In this document: positions 45,589 through 55,288 of the stretch, in pieces
How the letters are laid out: the number at the start of each line of letters is the position of its first letter
How positions within the stretch are numbered: position 1 is the first letter of the stretch
Source of the DNA: Vibrio sp. ED004
GTDB lineage: Bacteria > Pseudomonadota > Gammaproteobacteria > Enterobacterales > Vibrionaceae
Length of the DNA stretch: 64,000 bases
Assembly (NCBI RefSeq): GCF_023206395.1
Contig: NZ_CP066149.1
Location: 1,798,001-1,862,000, forward strand
Direction of reading: 5' to 3'
Program-made: the position numbers and the translations under genes
The notes under the pieces: generated by a model
Told to the model about the DNA's origin: nothing
Database searches by the model: none
What the model saw: only the letters and a program-made list of their open reading frames with translations

Positions 45589-46980
45589 ATGTCGAGCAAG
45601 CCAGTAACAACGAATCAGCAAATCGTTTGGGATCAAGAGATCTTAAACAAGTACAACTATTCGGGACCTCGTTACACCTCATACCCAACTGCGTTGGAGT
45701 TTCATGAAGCGTTTACCGTCGCTGATTACGACATGGCGTGTACGCAATACCCAGAGCGTCCACTCTCTCTTTACGTGCATATCCCGTTCTGCCATAAGCT
45801 TTGTTACTACTGTGGGTGTAATAAGGTTATTACTCGTCACTCGCATAAAGCGGATGAGTATCTAGATGTGATTGAGCATGAAATCCGCCAGCGTGCGTCT
45901 CTGCTTAATGGTCGCGAAGTGACTCAACTGCATTTCGGTGGCGGCACACCAACCTTCTTGAGCAAGACTCAAGTCACTCGTTTGATGATGATTCTGCGTG
46001 ATGAGTTTAACTTCACTGCGGATGCTGAAATCAGTATCGAAGTAGACCCTCGTGAGATTGAGCTCGATGTTCTCGATCACCTGCGTAACGAAGGCTTTAA
46101 CCGCCTGAGTATCGGTGTTCAAGACTTCAATAAAGAAGTGCAGAAGCTGGTTAACCGTGAGCAAGATGAAGAGTTCATTATTGCGATGGTTCAACGTGCT
46201 AAAGAGCTAGGCTTCCGTTCGACTAACCTAGATTTGATCTACGGTCTGCCAAAGCAGACCCAAGCGCTATTCGCTGAAACGCTGAAGCAAGTGCTTGAGA
46301 TGAAGCCGGGTCGCCTATCTGTGTTTAACTACGCGCACATGCCACAACTGTTTGCGGCGCAGCGCAAGATTAAAGATGAAGATCTGCCGGAAGCAAAAGA
46401 GAAAATGGCTATCCTGCAAGATACTATTGAGACTCTAACGGGTGCGGGCTACCAGTTCATCGGTATGGACCACTTTGCTCTACCTGAAGACGAGCTCGCG
46501 GTTGCACAGCGCGAAGGCATCCTGCATCGTAACTTCCAAGGCTACACGACCCAAGGTGAAGCTGACCTAATTGGTTTTGGTGTTTCTGCTATCTCTATGG
46601 TGGGTGATGCTTACGCACAGAACCAAAAAGAGCTGAAGAAATACTACGCTCAGGTCAATGACCTGCGCCACGCACTTTGGAAAGGTGTGGCACTTGATAG
46701 CGATGACCTTCTACGTCGTGAAGTGATCAAGCAGCTTATCTGTAACTTTAAGCTTGATAAGACCATGATCGAATCTGAGTTCTCGGTTAACTTTAATCGT
46801 TACTTCAAGGAAGACTTAGAGCTTCTACAAACCTTCATTAACGATGAGTTGGTTGAAGTCGATGACAAAGAGATCCGCGTGACTCTGCGTGGCCGTTTGT
46901 TGATTCGTAACATCTGTATGTGTTTTGACAAATACCTGCGCGCTAAGGCTCGCCAACAGCAGTTCTCTCGCGTTATCTAA
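45589..46980 (+). CDS. hemN: Oxygen-independent coproporphyrinogen III oxidase (radical SAM)
   Basis: HemN converts coproporphyrinogen III to protoporphyrinogen IX without oxygen. The 463-residue protein carries the HemN-type radical SAM cluster motif CHKLCYYCGCNK (CxxxCxxC followed by C), preceded by YVHIPFC, and the N-terminal NKYNYSGPRYTSYPTA segment typical of true HemN rather than the HemW paralogue. The GGGTPTFL and IEVDPREI blocks are intact. It is a single gene with a probable FNR box upstream and a strong terminator downstream. With hemB at 35256 it gives the window two haem-synthesis enzymes under presumably different oxygen/iron control. Confidence 0.97.
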   Translation: MSSKPVTTNQQIVWDQEILNKYNYSGPRYTSYPTALEFHEAFTVADYDMACTQYPERPLSLYVHIPFCHKLCYYCGCNKVITRHSHKADEYLDVIEHEIRQRASLLNGREVTQLHFGGGTPTFLSKTQVTRLMMILRDEFNFTADAEISIEVDPREIELDVLDHLRNEGFNRLSIGVQDFNKEVQKLVNREQDEEFIIAMVQRAKELGFRSTNLDLIYGLPKQTQALFAETLKQVLEMKPGRLSVFNYAHMPQLFAAQRKIKDEDLPEAKEKMAILQDTIETLTGAGYQFIGMDHFALPEDELAVAQREGILHRNFQGYTTQGEADLIGFGVSAISMVGDAYAQNQKELKKYYAQVNDLRHALWKGVALDSDDLLRREVIKQLICNFKLDKTMIESEFSVNFNRYFKEDLELLQTFINDELVEVDDKEIRVTLRGRLLIRNICMCFDKYLRAKARQQQFSRVI

Positions 46981-47004
46981 TCGCTCGATTGAGAGTAGAG
47001 ACAT

Positions 47005-47034
47005 AAAAAATGCCAGCATCTTGCTGGCATTTTT
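47005..47034. terminator. Bidirectional terminator between hemN and the dCache GGDEF/EAL gene
   Basis: AAAATGCCAGCA, TCT, TGCTGGCATTTT with A and T runs at the outside. Confidence 0.92.
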
Positions 47035-47072
47035 GTATCTGTGGTTTGTTCTCTCGAGGCTGTCAGCTTGGT

Positions 47073-49661
47073 TTAACTGATGCTCTCTTCGGCTTCGGTA
47101 TTCTGTTTGATTTTGACACTCTGTTGAGCATTGCTTAGATCGGTTGGCCATTGGTCAAAAGGCACGGGGCGGCTATATAGAAACCCTTGTGCTTGTGGGC
47201 ATTGCAGCTGCTTAAGTAGGTCTGCTTGCCGCTGAGTTTCAACGCCTTCGGCGACTAAGCTGACCTTGAAGCCTTTGGTAATGTTGACGATAGCTGCAAC
47301 GATAGAGCTATCTAGATTCTGTTTATCAAGCTTACTGACAAAGCTGCGGTCTATCTTCAAGCAATCAAATGGCAGTTTGTGTAGGTAGGCCAGTGACGAA
47401 TACCCAGTACCAAAATCATCAATCGCAATTGAGATCCCCAAGGCTTTGAGAGTCAGCATGTTGTCGATGATGGTTGGGTCATTATCTATGATGCGTGACT
47501 CAGTGATTTCCAGCGTAAGGTTTTTGGCCGGTAGTTTGGTATCACTTAGCGTGTTTTTCACTAAACCAATAAACCCACTTTCACTGAGCTGATCGACAGA
47601 TAAGTTAACGTGAATCGAGAAGTCTTCGCTCCATTTTCCTGACTCAATCGCAATTGCAGTATCTCGACACGACTTGTGCAAGATCTGCTTACCAATGTCG
47701 TAGATAAGCCCGGTTTCTTCTGCTAGTGGAATGAATTCCAGTGGTGAGATAATACCTTCGTCGGTGACCCAGCGAGCCAAAGCCTCAGCGCCTATGGTGG
47801 TGCCTGATTCTAGGTCGATGATTGGCTGATAAAAGGGTTCAAATTGCTGCAGCTCAATCGCTTTGTTCAGTCGAGCCAGCATCTTAGTGCGGTGTCGAGA
47901 GGCGTTGCCCATCTCAGGGCTATAGATGCTGACGCGTGTTTTATCTTGTTTGGCATTGCTGAGTGCAATGCTGCTGTTACGAAGCCACGACGTAATATCT
48001 TGATCGTTTGATACATGTACAACACCAACCGAAACCTTGACCACGACACTTTCAGATTCCATCGCAAACGGTGAAGCAAAGGTTTGAACCAAGCGGTTAG
48101 CAAGCAGTTGAACGTCTTCCTCTTGGGTGACGTTAGGCGCGTATATCGCGAACTCATCACCGCCCGTGCGTGCCAATAGGTAATCTGACGGTAGCGTGCC
48201 TCTCAAGCGAGCGGCAGAGATGATCAGCAGTTGGTCGCCATTGTAGTGACCTAGGCTATCATTGATGTCTCGGAAGCGATCGATACCAACCAAGTACAGC
48301 GTGCCTTTTTCGGTTGCTGCGTTTTTCTTTGCTGCATCGATAAAGCCTTCTCGGCTGTAGAGTTTGGTCAGTGAGTCATAGGTCAGTTGTGACTGTAATT
48401 GCTGGAATGACGCTTTCAGGTTGTTGGCCATCTCGTTGAATGCTTCTACCAACATACTGGTTTCGTAGATATTGCCCGATTTCGGCATACTGCTGTCCCA
48501 ATCCCCTTTGGCAAGGCGTTTTGCGGCATCTGAGGTGGAGGTGATGGGTTGGGTCACACGATTGAAAGCGATTAATCCTGCGATAATCCCAATGCAGCTA
48601 AGCGCGAGTCCAAGCAGCCAACTGTCTCTTTGGTTTTCCGGCAATTCACCGAGTAGGTTACTTTCTGGAATCGACATACCAATAAACCAAGTGAGGCCAT
48701 GTTTATCTTCATAAGGTGTTATTTGGTTAAAGTATTGCTCGCCATCCAATGTGAACCTGAAGCGTTGTACGCCCATGTCGTTTATTAAATGCAGTTGATC
48801 AACGTAATTAGCGCTTTCTCTTATTACTGGGTTGGCACTTTCTGTGGCTAATAAGCGTTGGCCTTTATGTGTCTTACCGGTGCCCCATGAAACCACACTG
48901 CCGCCACCGGAGTGTGCGACTAAGCGTTGTTGCTGATCGATGATGTAGACAGAAGCATCGGTCTTGTCTTTTAGGTTCTTCAGGAATGCGTTAAAGGTAT
49001 TGATCTTGATGTCGCTGACGATGACCGCTTTAAACTCATTGTCGGAATAGATAGGGGCGAGGGCAGAAAGAGTAATCTCTTGGCGTTCATCCGCATTGGC
49101 GTAAATTGGCGACCATAGTGCTTTTTTCTCATTAACAACTGGGGTGTACCAAGGGCGGACTCTTGGATCGTATCCGGAAATGACCGAACGAATGTCTTCG
49201 CTAATCTTGCTACCACGGTAGATGACGAGCTGATCTTGAGTTCGTTCATCTTGCACCATTAAGGTGTAGCCGTTGTTGGCCTCTTTACGAAAACCGACAT
49301 AGTTACCACCTTCAGAGCCGAAACCGATCACATCCAGCTGCGGCACGGCAGTGAAATGGTCGGAAAACTTATAAAGGATGTAGTCTTGAACCTTACTGAG
49401 ATTACCGGGCTGATAGAGCTTGTGGTAACCAATGTTGTGGCTGAGGGAGAGGTTCGCGTGAAATGGTTTTTCTAAAAAATCGGAAAGGCTTTGATGAACG
49501 TTGTCAGTGAGTGATGCTAGCTGACGTGCACTAATATCACTCACCATTTCTTTGTAGCTTTGCTTTTGAGTGAAAACCATTACGCCCATAGTGAACAGAA
49601 ATATCATCACGAAGGGCAGAACCACTGCGGTTCTCAATGTAATTTGTGTTTTCAAAGACAT
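47073..49661 (-). CDS. dCache-HAMP-GGDEF-EAL membrane c-di-GMP protein
   Basis: An 862-residue inner-membrane signalling protein: N-terminal membrane helix (TAVVLPFVMIFLFTMGVMVF), large periplasmic dCache-type sensor (about 40-330, with DPRVRPWYTP and PIYANADERQEITLSALAPI), second membrane helix (WLLGLALSCIGIIAGLIAF), HAMP (about 365-420), GGDEF domain with intact GGDEF (RTGGDEFAIY) and EAL domain with intact EALARW, DDFGTGYSSL and KIDRSF. Both catalytic domains look functional, so net synthesis or breakdown depends on the signal. The dCache domain suggests an amino-acid-like or amine ligand. Convergent with hemN. Confidence 0.94.
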   Translation of the reverse strand: MSLKTQITLRTAVVLPFVMIFLFTMGVMVFTQKQSYKEMVSDISARQLASLTDNVHQSLSDFLEKPFHANLSLSHNIGYHKLYQPGNLSKVQDYILYKFSDHFTAVPQLDVIGFGSEGGNYVGFRKEANNGYTLMVQDERTQDQLVIYRGSKISEDIRSVISGYDPRVRPWYTPVVNEKKALWSPIYANADERQEITLSALAPIYSDNEFKAVIVSDIKINTFNAFLKNLKDKTDASVYIIDQQQRLVAHSGGGSVVSWGTGKTHKGQRLLATESANPVIRESANYVDQLHLINDMGVQRFRFTLDGEQYFNQITPYEDKHGLTWFIGMSIPESNLLGELPENQRDSWLLGLALSCIGIIAGLIAFNRVTQPITSTSDAAKRLAKGDWDSSMPKSGNIYETSMLVEAFNEMANNLKASFQQLQSQLTYDSLTKLYSREGFIDAAKKNAATEKGTLYLVGIDRFRDINDSLGHYNGDQLLIISAARLRGTLPSDYLLARTGGDEFAIYAPNVTQEEDVQLLANRLVQTFASPFAMESESVVVKVSVGVVHVSNDQDITSWLRNSSIALSNAKQDKTRVSIYSPEMGNASRHRTKMLARLNKAIELQQFEPFYQPIIDLESGTTIGAEALARWVTDEGIISPLEFIPLAEETGLIYDIGKQILHKSCRDTAIAIESGKWSEDFSIHVNLSVDQLSESGFIGLVKNTLSDTKLPAKNLTLEITESRIIDNDPTIIDNMLTLKALGISIAIDDFGTGYSSLAYLHKLPFDCLKIDRSFVSKLDKQNLDSSIVAAIVNITKGFKVSLVAEGVETQRQADLLKQLQCPQAQGFLYSRPVPFDQWPTDLSNAQQSVKIKQNTEAEESIS

Positions 49662-49769
49662 CTTTAGCTACAATTTTGGTGAATAGTGTACTGTAATTGT
49701 ACCGACACTATTCAAACCAAGCGACACTTTTTTGGTTAAAAAGTAGCTGCATCGAGAGTCATATAATGC

Positions 49770-51173
49770 CTAGTACAGTTCTTTAAGCTTGCGAGTTAGG
49801 GTGTTTCGTCCCCATCCCAAAACCTTCGCTGCATCCTGTTTATGACCATTAGTATGGTTGAGTGCAGCCTCTAGCAGTATACGTTCAAACTCTGGCAGAG
49901 CATAAGTCAGCAGCTCCTTTTCTCCTGAATCAAGCGCACATTTTGCCCAATTCGCAAGCAGTTGCTGCCAGTTATCTCCAGTGCCGGAAGTGGTCACCAC
50001 TTTCTCTTCCAACAGCTCAGGCGGTAAGTCCGAAGGGAGTATCTCACTGCCGCTCGCCATTACGGTCAACCAACGACAAATGTTCTCAAGCTGACGCACG
50101 TTACCCGGCCAATTGAGTTGGTTTAGCTTCATTATGGTTTCTGGGTGCAGGGTTTTCACTTCAACACCGAGCTCTTCAGCGGCTGATGCCAAGAAGTGAT
50201 GAGTCAGCTTTTCAATGTCTTGCTTGCGTTCGCGCAGTGCAGGGATGTGAATTCGAATCACATTGAGTCGGTGGAACAAATCCTCACGGAAGTCGCCTTC
50301 ATGCACTAATCGTTCAAGATCTTGGTGGGTTGCCGCTACGATACGCACATCAACTTTAACCGCAGAATGACCGCCGACACGATAAAACTGTCCATCAGAA
50401 AGCACGCGCAACAGACGGGTCTGAATATCGAGTGGCATGTCACCGATCTCATCAAGAAACAGGGTGCCGCCGTTGGCCTGTTCGAAGCGTCCTTGGCGAA
50501 CGCTGTTGGCTCCGGTAAAGGCACCTTTCTCGTGACCAAATAGCTCTGATTCAATCAGGTCTTTGGGAATAGCCGCCATGTTGAGGGCGATAAAGGGCTT
50601 CTTTGCGCGTGGGCTGTGGCGATGTAAGGCATGGGCTACTAACTCTTTACCAGTACCAGATTCACCGTTGATGAGCACGGAGATGGATGAGCGAGACAAG
50701 CGACCAATAGCCCGGAAAACTTCCTGCATCGCCGGTGCTTCGCCAATGATTTCGGGTGCGTTGGTCTCTTCGGTAACTTCGCTGGCTTGTTCGCGCTTTT
50801 GTTCTTGGCTGTGTGCGATCGCTCGCTCTACTAACGTGAGTGTCTCATCGATATCAAACGGCTTTGGTAGGTATTCGAAGGCACCTTTTTGGTACGCATT
50901 TACTGCAGCATCAAGGTCGGAGTGCGCGGTCATGATGATCACTGGCAGATCGGGAGAACGTTGATGCACTTGATGCAATAGCTCAATCCCGTCAATACCA
51001 GGCATGCGAATGTCAGACACCAATACGTCTGGCGTTTCGCGCTCAAGAGCAAGCAACACACTCTCTGCATCAGCAAATGTTTCGCACTTTATATCCGCAG
51101 ATGAAAGTGTCTTCTCTACTACCCAGCGGATAGAGCTGTCGTCATCGACGACCCAAACGTATCCCTTACTCAT
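49770..51173 (-). CDS. ntrC: Nitrogen regulation response regulator NtrC (NRI)
   Basis: Sigma-54-dependent activator of nitrogen genes. The 467-residue protein has a receiver domain with phospho-acceptor in [11 protein letters not shown] (about residue 54), an AAA+ domain with GESGTGKE (Walker A), the sigma-54-contact loop GAFTGA and [11 protein letters not shown] (Walker B), and a Fis-type C-terminal helix-turn-helix ([19 protein letters not shown]). All key motifs are intact. It lies 110 bp downstream of ntrB in the same direction, the usual glnA-ntrB-ntrC order though separated from glnA by the DUF4124 gene. Confidence 0.97.
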   Translation of the reverse strand: MSKGYVWVVDDDSSIRWVVEKTLSSADIKCETFADAESVLLALERETPDVLVSDIRMPGIDGIELLHQVHQRSPDLPVIIMTAHSDLDAAVNAYQKGAFEYLPKPFDIDETLTLVERAIAHSQEQKREQASEVTEETNAPEIIGEAPAMQEVFRAIGRLSRSSISVLINGESGTGKELVAHALHRHSPRAKKPFIALNMAAIPKDLIESELFGHEKGAFTGANSVRQGRFEQANGGTLFLDEIGDMPLDIQTRLLRVLSDGQFYRVGGHSAVKVDVRIVAATHQDLERLVHEGDFREDLFHRLNVIRIHIPALRERKQDIEKLTHHFLASAAEELGVEVKTLHPETIMKLNQLNWPGNVRQLENICRWLTVMASGSEILPSDLPPELLEEKVVTTSGTGDNWQQLLANWAKCALDSGEKELLTYALPEFERILLEAALNHTNGHKQDAAKVLGWGRNTLTRKLKELY

Positions 51174-51283
51174 AATTCAATTCCTTTGCAGCCAAATCTA
51201 TTGTGATAATCATTGTTGTTTTTATTGTTCGGTATTCTTCGTTGCCATGAAGCTCACTTTCTCATCGAGAAGTGTCGCTTCGT

Positions 51284-52360
51284 TTATATCGGCAAATAAA
51301 TCGTGAATGTGGTGTTACCTGGCCAGCTCTCAACATCAATTTTTCCGTTGTGCTGATCGATCAGGTTTTGAGATATCGATAACCCTAAGCCTGTGCCACC
51401 CTCTCGTCCGCTGACCATTGGGTAAAAAAGCGTGTCTTTTAATTCGTCGGGGATGCCCGGGCCGTTATCGCTGATCTCAATTCGAGCAGCGAGTTTGTGT
51501 CGTTGCCCATGAATGTTTGCTTGATGCACCGTTCTGGTGCGAATGGTGATTTTCCCAGATTCCTGAGTCTTTAGAATCTGCGCTGCATTACTCACGATAT
51601 TGAGCATGGCTTGTTCAACTTGCGCAGAATCCATCAAAATCGCAGGTAGGCTTGGATCGTAATCTCGTTCGATTGCGAGCGTCGAACCCGATTCGAGCTC
51701 TACCAGCTGCCTTACTTTTTCGAGTATCTGGTGGAGGTTCTCTTCTGACTTAGTTCCCGGCTTTTGCGGGCCAAGTAGGCGATCGACTAAAGCGCGTAAG
51801 CGGTCGGCTTGCTCAATAATGATCTGGGTGTACTCATTCAGGGACTGATCAGGGAGCATCTTTCCAAGCAGTTGCGCAGCACCTCTTAAACCACCCAATG
51901 GGTTCTTAATTTCATGGGCTAATCCACGCACCAGCAGCTTAGCCGCTTGCTGTTGTGCGTGTTGGTTAAGCTCTTGGCTGAGCCTTCTTTGCTGGTCTAT
52001 CTTGCGCATCTCAACCAATAGCAGCGTCTCACGTTGCCACGAGATTGGGCTAACCGTTACCTCAAGCATCAGAGGGCGGTTATCAACAACGAAGGTCACA
52101 TCGCTATCGGTAATGCTTTGGCCACTTTGTAGCGGTTGGGTCAGCAGTGCCAAGTCAAGAGAGGCGTGTTGGATAAGCTGACTCAGTGGATGATCAACAA
52201 TGCGTCGCGCGCTTTGTGAAAAGAGTTGTTCAGCCGCCGGATTGGCGTATCGCACATAGAGTTGCTCATCGAGCATCAATGTCGAAGTCACCATATTGTC
52301 GAGAATGGCGCTGGAAAGATGATGTGTATCTATGCTGTCGCTTTTGGCTGATCGATTCAC
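51284..52360 (-). CDS. ntrB: Nitrogen regulation sensor histidine kinase NtrB (NRII)
   Basis: A 358-residue soluble kinase/phosphatase that controls NtrC in response to PII. Order: N-terminal PAS domain (about 15-120), dimerisation/phospho-acceptor helix with RGLAHEIKNPLGGLRGAAQL (phospho-histidine in HEIKNP), then ATPase domain with N-box (NIVSNAAQ), ISDNGPGIPDEL (G1) and REGGTGLGLSISQNLI (G2). No membrane segment, as expected. An NtrC operator (52392-52408) lies before the gene, which fits feedback control. A gap of about 110 bp separates it from ntrC. Confidence 0.96.
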   Translation of the reverse strand: MNRSAKSDSIDTHHLSSAILDNMVTSTLMLDEQLYVRYANPAAEQLFSQSARRIVDHPLSQLIQHASLDLALLTQPLQSGQSITDSDVTFVVDNRPLMLEVTVSPISWQRETLLLVEMRKIDQQRRLSQELNQHAQQQAAKLLVRGLAHEIKNPLGGLRGAAQLLGKMLPDQSLNEYTQIIIEQADRLRALVDRLLGPQKPGTKSEENLHQILEKVRQLVELESGSTLAIERDYDPSLPAILMDSAQVEQAMLNIVSNAAQILKTQESGKITIRTRTVHQANIHGQRHKLAARIEISDNGPGIPDELKDTLFYPMVSGREGGTGLGLSISQNLIDQHNGKIDVESWPGNTTFTIYLPI

Positions 52361-52391
52361 TATTTCGTCCTTGAACTGGTGTTTTTCTCAC

Positions 52392-52408
52392 TGCACCAAA
52401 TTGGTGCG
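52392..52408. promoter_or_regulatory. NtrC operator before ntrB
   Basis: TGCACCAAATTGGTGCG matches the NtrC consensus TGCACC-N5-GGTGCA except at the last base. Its place just upstream of ntrB fits autoregulation of ntrBC, as at the E. coli glnL promoter. Confidence 0.8.
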
Positions 52409-52528
52409 TAGCTAAGTTCAAGTATGGCGCATATCAACCAGAAGCTAAAGATAATTCATTAGAGTCGCTGAAAGCTGCTTCGATTAGGTGAAAAGTAGAG
52501 GTAATTCAGTCTCTTTTAACACATTGGC

Positions 52529-53086
52529 CTACTTGAGCGTCGCTCGATGTAAATACACGGTGACTGGACTAGTAGATGCAATAAGCTTGCCGCTTCTATG
52601 TGCTTGAATTGCAATGGTGTGAGTACCTCGATCGATACCTTTTAATTCCCAGTTAGCTTGGGTTTGAGGAGCCCCGTAACGACGGCCATCGAGCATCAAT
52701 TGCAACTGCTCCCCAATACCGAGTTTGCGGTTAAGCTCGATTTGTATTGGAATTAAACCGCGGTTGCTACGGATGGTTTGATCATGAATGGGTGTCAGCA
52801 TGGTGAGAGTTAACTGAGCTGGAGCCTCGCGTTCTTTGGTTTGGGTTTGTGGTTGAGCTTGAGCGGGCGTTGCTGTTGAAGCTGCAGCGTCAACGGGAGT
52901 CGAGGCCTCAAATTTAGGGGCGGGTGCGGATGCTTGTACATCAGGCAGGCGAAGAGACTTAGCGCTTTGATCTGTCGGGGTGTCACTAAAGTGGAGTACG
53001 CCATCCTCATCGACCCAGGTATACACAGTTTGAGCAGAGCACGAGAACGCGACTGTTAACCCGATTAGGAACAGTATGTTTTTCAT
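52529..53086 (-). CDS. DUF4124-domain exported protein
   Basis: A 185-residue secreted or periplasmic protein: signal peptide (NILFLIGLTVAFSCSAQTVY), then the DUF4124 core (VYTWVDEDGVLHFSDTP, about 21-40), a proline/alanine/threonine-rich linker, and a C-terminal beta-rich part (LTMLTPIHDQTIRSNRGLIP) that looks like an immunoglobulin-type fold. DUF4124 proteins occur beside glnA/ntrBC in many Vibrio and Pseudomonas relatives, but their role is unknown. The gene lies between glnA and ntrB in the same direction, with intergenic spaces of over 100 bp on both sides. Confidence 0.88.
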   Translation of the reverse strand: MKNILFLIGLTVAFSCSAQTVYTWVDEDGVLHFSDTPTDQSAKSLRLPDVQASAPAPKFEASTPVDAAASTATPAQAQPQTQTKEREAPAQLTLTMLTPIHDQTIRSNRGLIPIQIELNRKLGIGEQLQLMLDGRRYGAPQTQANWELKGIDRGTHTIAIQAHRSGKLIASTSPVTVYLHRATLK

Positions 53087-53225
53087 ATCTTTAGCCTCTT
53101 TCCACCGTTAGGTGATTTCACGTTTGGCATTGGTTTTATTGGTTTTGATTTTGTTGTATTTAGCGCGACAGCCTCTGAGGGCTTTTGGCTAAGATATGGT
53201 ACGAGGAAGCTAGGGGAGGGAGAAT

Positions 53226-53255
53226 ATAAAAAAGGCCCGCCTGCGAGGCGAGCCT
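53226..53255 (-). terminator. glnA terminator
   Basis: On the minus strand: AGGC, CGCCT-GCG-AGGCG with one mismatch between stem parts, GCCT, then T run. It lies about 60 bases past the glnA stop. Confidence 0.8.
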
Positions 53256-53315
53256 AATATTTAGTTAGCGATTCTTACAAGGTTGCAGTAAGAAATGGCT
53301 TATCTCTACCAGAGA

Positions 53316-54725
53316 TTAAACTGAGTAGTACAGTTCAAACTCAAGTGGGTGTGTAGCCATGTTTACGCGTTGTACGTCGTCAGATTTCAGAGCGATGTAA
53401 GAATCGATGAAGTCGTCAGAGAATACGCCGCCAGCTGTTAGGAATTCACGGTCTTCGCTAAGCGCTGCTAGAGCTTCTTGTAGAGATTCAGCAACTGTTG
53501 GGATTTCAGCGGCTTCTTCTGCAGGAAGGTCGTATAGATCTTTATCCATAGCTTCGCCTGGGTGAATCTTGTTCTTGATGCCGTCAAGGCCAGCCATAAG
53601 CATTGCTGAGTAGCATAGGTATGGGTTAGCTGCTGGGTCACCAAAACGTAGCTCGATACGACGTGCTTTAGGGCTTGGTACTACTGGGATACGGATAGAA
53701 GCAGAACGGTTACGTGCTGAGTAAGCAAGCATTACAGGTGCTTCGAAACCAGGTACAAGACGCTTGTACGAGTTAGTTGATGGGTTAGCAAACGCGTTGA
53801 TTGCACGAGCGTGCTTGATTACACCACCGATGTAGTAAAGCGCCATTTCAGATAGGCCGCCGTACTTATCACCAGCAAACAGGTTAACGCCGTCTTTTGC
53901 TAGAGATTGGTGAACGTGCATACCAGAACCGTTATCACCAACTAGTGGCTTAGGCATGAATGTCGCTGTTTTACCAAATGCGTGAGCAACGTTGTGTACA
54001 ACGTACTTGTAGATTTGAGTTTCATCAGCTTTCGCTGTTAGCGTGTTGAAGCGAGTAGCGATTTCGTTTTGACCCGCAGTTGCTACTTCGTGGTGGTGAG
54101 CTTCAACTACTAGGCCCATCTCTTCCATTACTAGACACATTGCTGAACGGATGTCTTGAGATGAATCTACAGGAGCTACTGGGAAGTAACCGCCTTTAAC
54201 GCCAGGACGGTGACCTTTGTTACCGCCTTCGAAGTCAGTACCTGTGTTCCAAGCTGCTTCTACGTCGTCGATCTTGAAGAAAGAACCAGACATGTCGTTT
54301 GAGAACTTAACGTCATCAAATAGGAAGAACTCTGGCTCTGGACCAACTAGAACTGTGTCTGCGATACCTGTAGAACGTAGGTACTCTTCAGAACGTTTAG
54401 CGATAGAGCGTGGGTCACGGTCGTAGCCTTGCATTGTTGCAGGCTCAAGAATGTCACAACGGATGTTTAGCGTTGCGTCTTCTGTGAATGGGTCCAGTAC
54501 AGCAGATGCTGCGTCTGGCATCATTACCATGTCAGATTCGTTAATGCCTTTCCAACCAGCTACTGAAGAGCCGTCAAACATTTTGCCTTCTTCGAAGAAG
54601 TCTGCATCAACTTGGTGAGAAGGAATAGAGATATGCTGCTCTTTACCTTTTGTATCAGTAAAACGTAAGTCGATAAATTTAACTTCGTTCTCTTGGATCA
54701 GGGATAGTACATTTTCTACTGACAT
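53316..54725 (-). CDS. glnA: Glutamine synthetase type I
   Basis: GlnA forms glutamine from glutamate and ammonia and is the main route of ammonia assimilation at low nitrogen. The 469-residue protein (length of the GSI-beta type) has the substrate and metal blocks [34 protein letters not shown] and NRSASIRIP, and the adenylylation tyrosine region ([11 protein letters not shown]). The promoter region carries a sigma-54 site and NtrC enhancers (54830-54963). The gene is followed by the DUF4124 gene, ntrB and ntrC. Confidence 0.98.
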   Translation of the reverse strand: MSVENVLSLIQENEVKFIDLRFTDTKGKEQHISIPSHQVDADFFEEGKMFDGSSVAGWKGINESDMVMMPDAASAVLDPFTEDATLNIRCDILEPATMQGYDRDPRSIAKRSEEYLRSTGIADTVLVGPEPEFFLFDDVKFSNDMSGSFFKIDDVEAAWNTGTDFEGGNKGHRPGVKGGYFPVAPVDSSQDIRSAMCLVMEEMGLVVEAHHHEVATAGQNEIATRFNTLTAKADETQIYKYVVHNVAHAFGKTATFMPKPLVGDNGSGMHVHQSLAKDGVNLFAGDKYGGLSEMALYYIGGVIKHARAINAFANPSTNSYKRLVPGFEAPVMLAYSARNRSASIRIPVVPSPKARRIELRFGDPAANPYLCYSAMLMAGLDGIKNKIHPGEAMDKDLYDLPAEEAAEIPTVAESLQEALAALSEDREFLTAGGVFSDDFIDSYIALKSDDVQRVNMATHPLEFELYYSV

Positions 54726-54829
54726 CTTGGATAACCTCCAGTGTTATTAATTCGGTATTAGCTCGATTCGGTTGAAACTAGCATTGATTAATGTCTATAA
54801 GTGCATTAATCGATGCTGATTTATCTATA

Positions 54830-54845
54830 GCCAAAAACGTGCCAA
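54830..54845 (-). promoter_or_regulatory. Sigma-54 promoter of glnA
   Basis: Read on the minus strand: TGGCAC-GTTTT-TGGCT, one base off the consensus TGGCAC-N5-TTGCW, with the GG and GC elements correctly spaced. Predicted transcription start near 54820, about 95 bases before the glnA start. Confidence 0.8.
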
Positions 54846-54906
54846 AAAAATTATTCCATTAATTTCAATGATTTAACTGTTTTTAAGTTTTGCTTAATCT
54901 ACTTTT

Positions 54907-54963
54907 TGCACCAAAATGATCTCTGGTTGCACTTTATTGGTGCAATCGTTTGTCTGTGCACCA
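54907..54963. promoter_or_regulatory. NtrC enhancer sites of glnA
   Basis: A near-perfect site TGCACTTTATTGGTGCA (54928-54944) is flanked by two half-sites beginning TGCACC (54907 and 54957). They lie about 85-140 bases upstream of the predicted sigma-54 start, the normal enhancer distance. The rest of 54964-55288, before typA, shows no gene and no promoter that I would assign firmly. Confidence 0.85.
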
Positions 54964-55288
54964 ATATGAGACAATAAGCGAACACCATTCAGCAATGAAT
55001 TGCCTAAGTTGTCAATCCACTTTTGTCATTTTGCCGGAGATTTGGCTTGTGACTCGCGCGTGATGCTTTTTTAGAATCCTACGAATCGGGCTACCCAACA
55101 CTGTACTGAATCAAAGTTAAGAGGATATGAATCGCTAACTAAGAAAAAAGCCTTGGTTCAGATCACATATTTCTGGGTTTTTGTCTAGAATCTGGTATAT
55201 TATTGACCGTTTTTTAAATCAAGCTAGCGGTTATTATCCAAACTTTTGAGATAAGTGACGGCTACTTTTATGAGTGAATCGAGAATCC

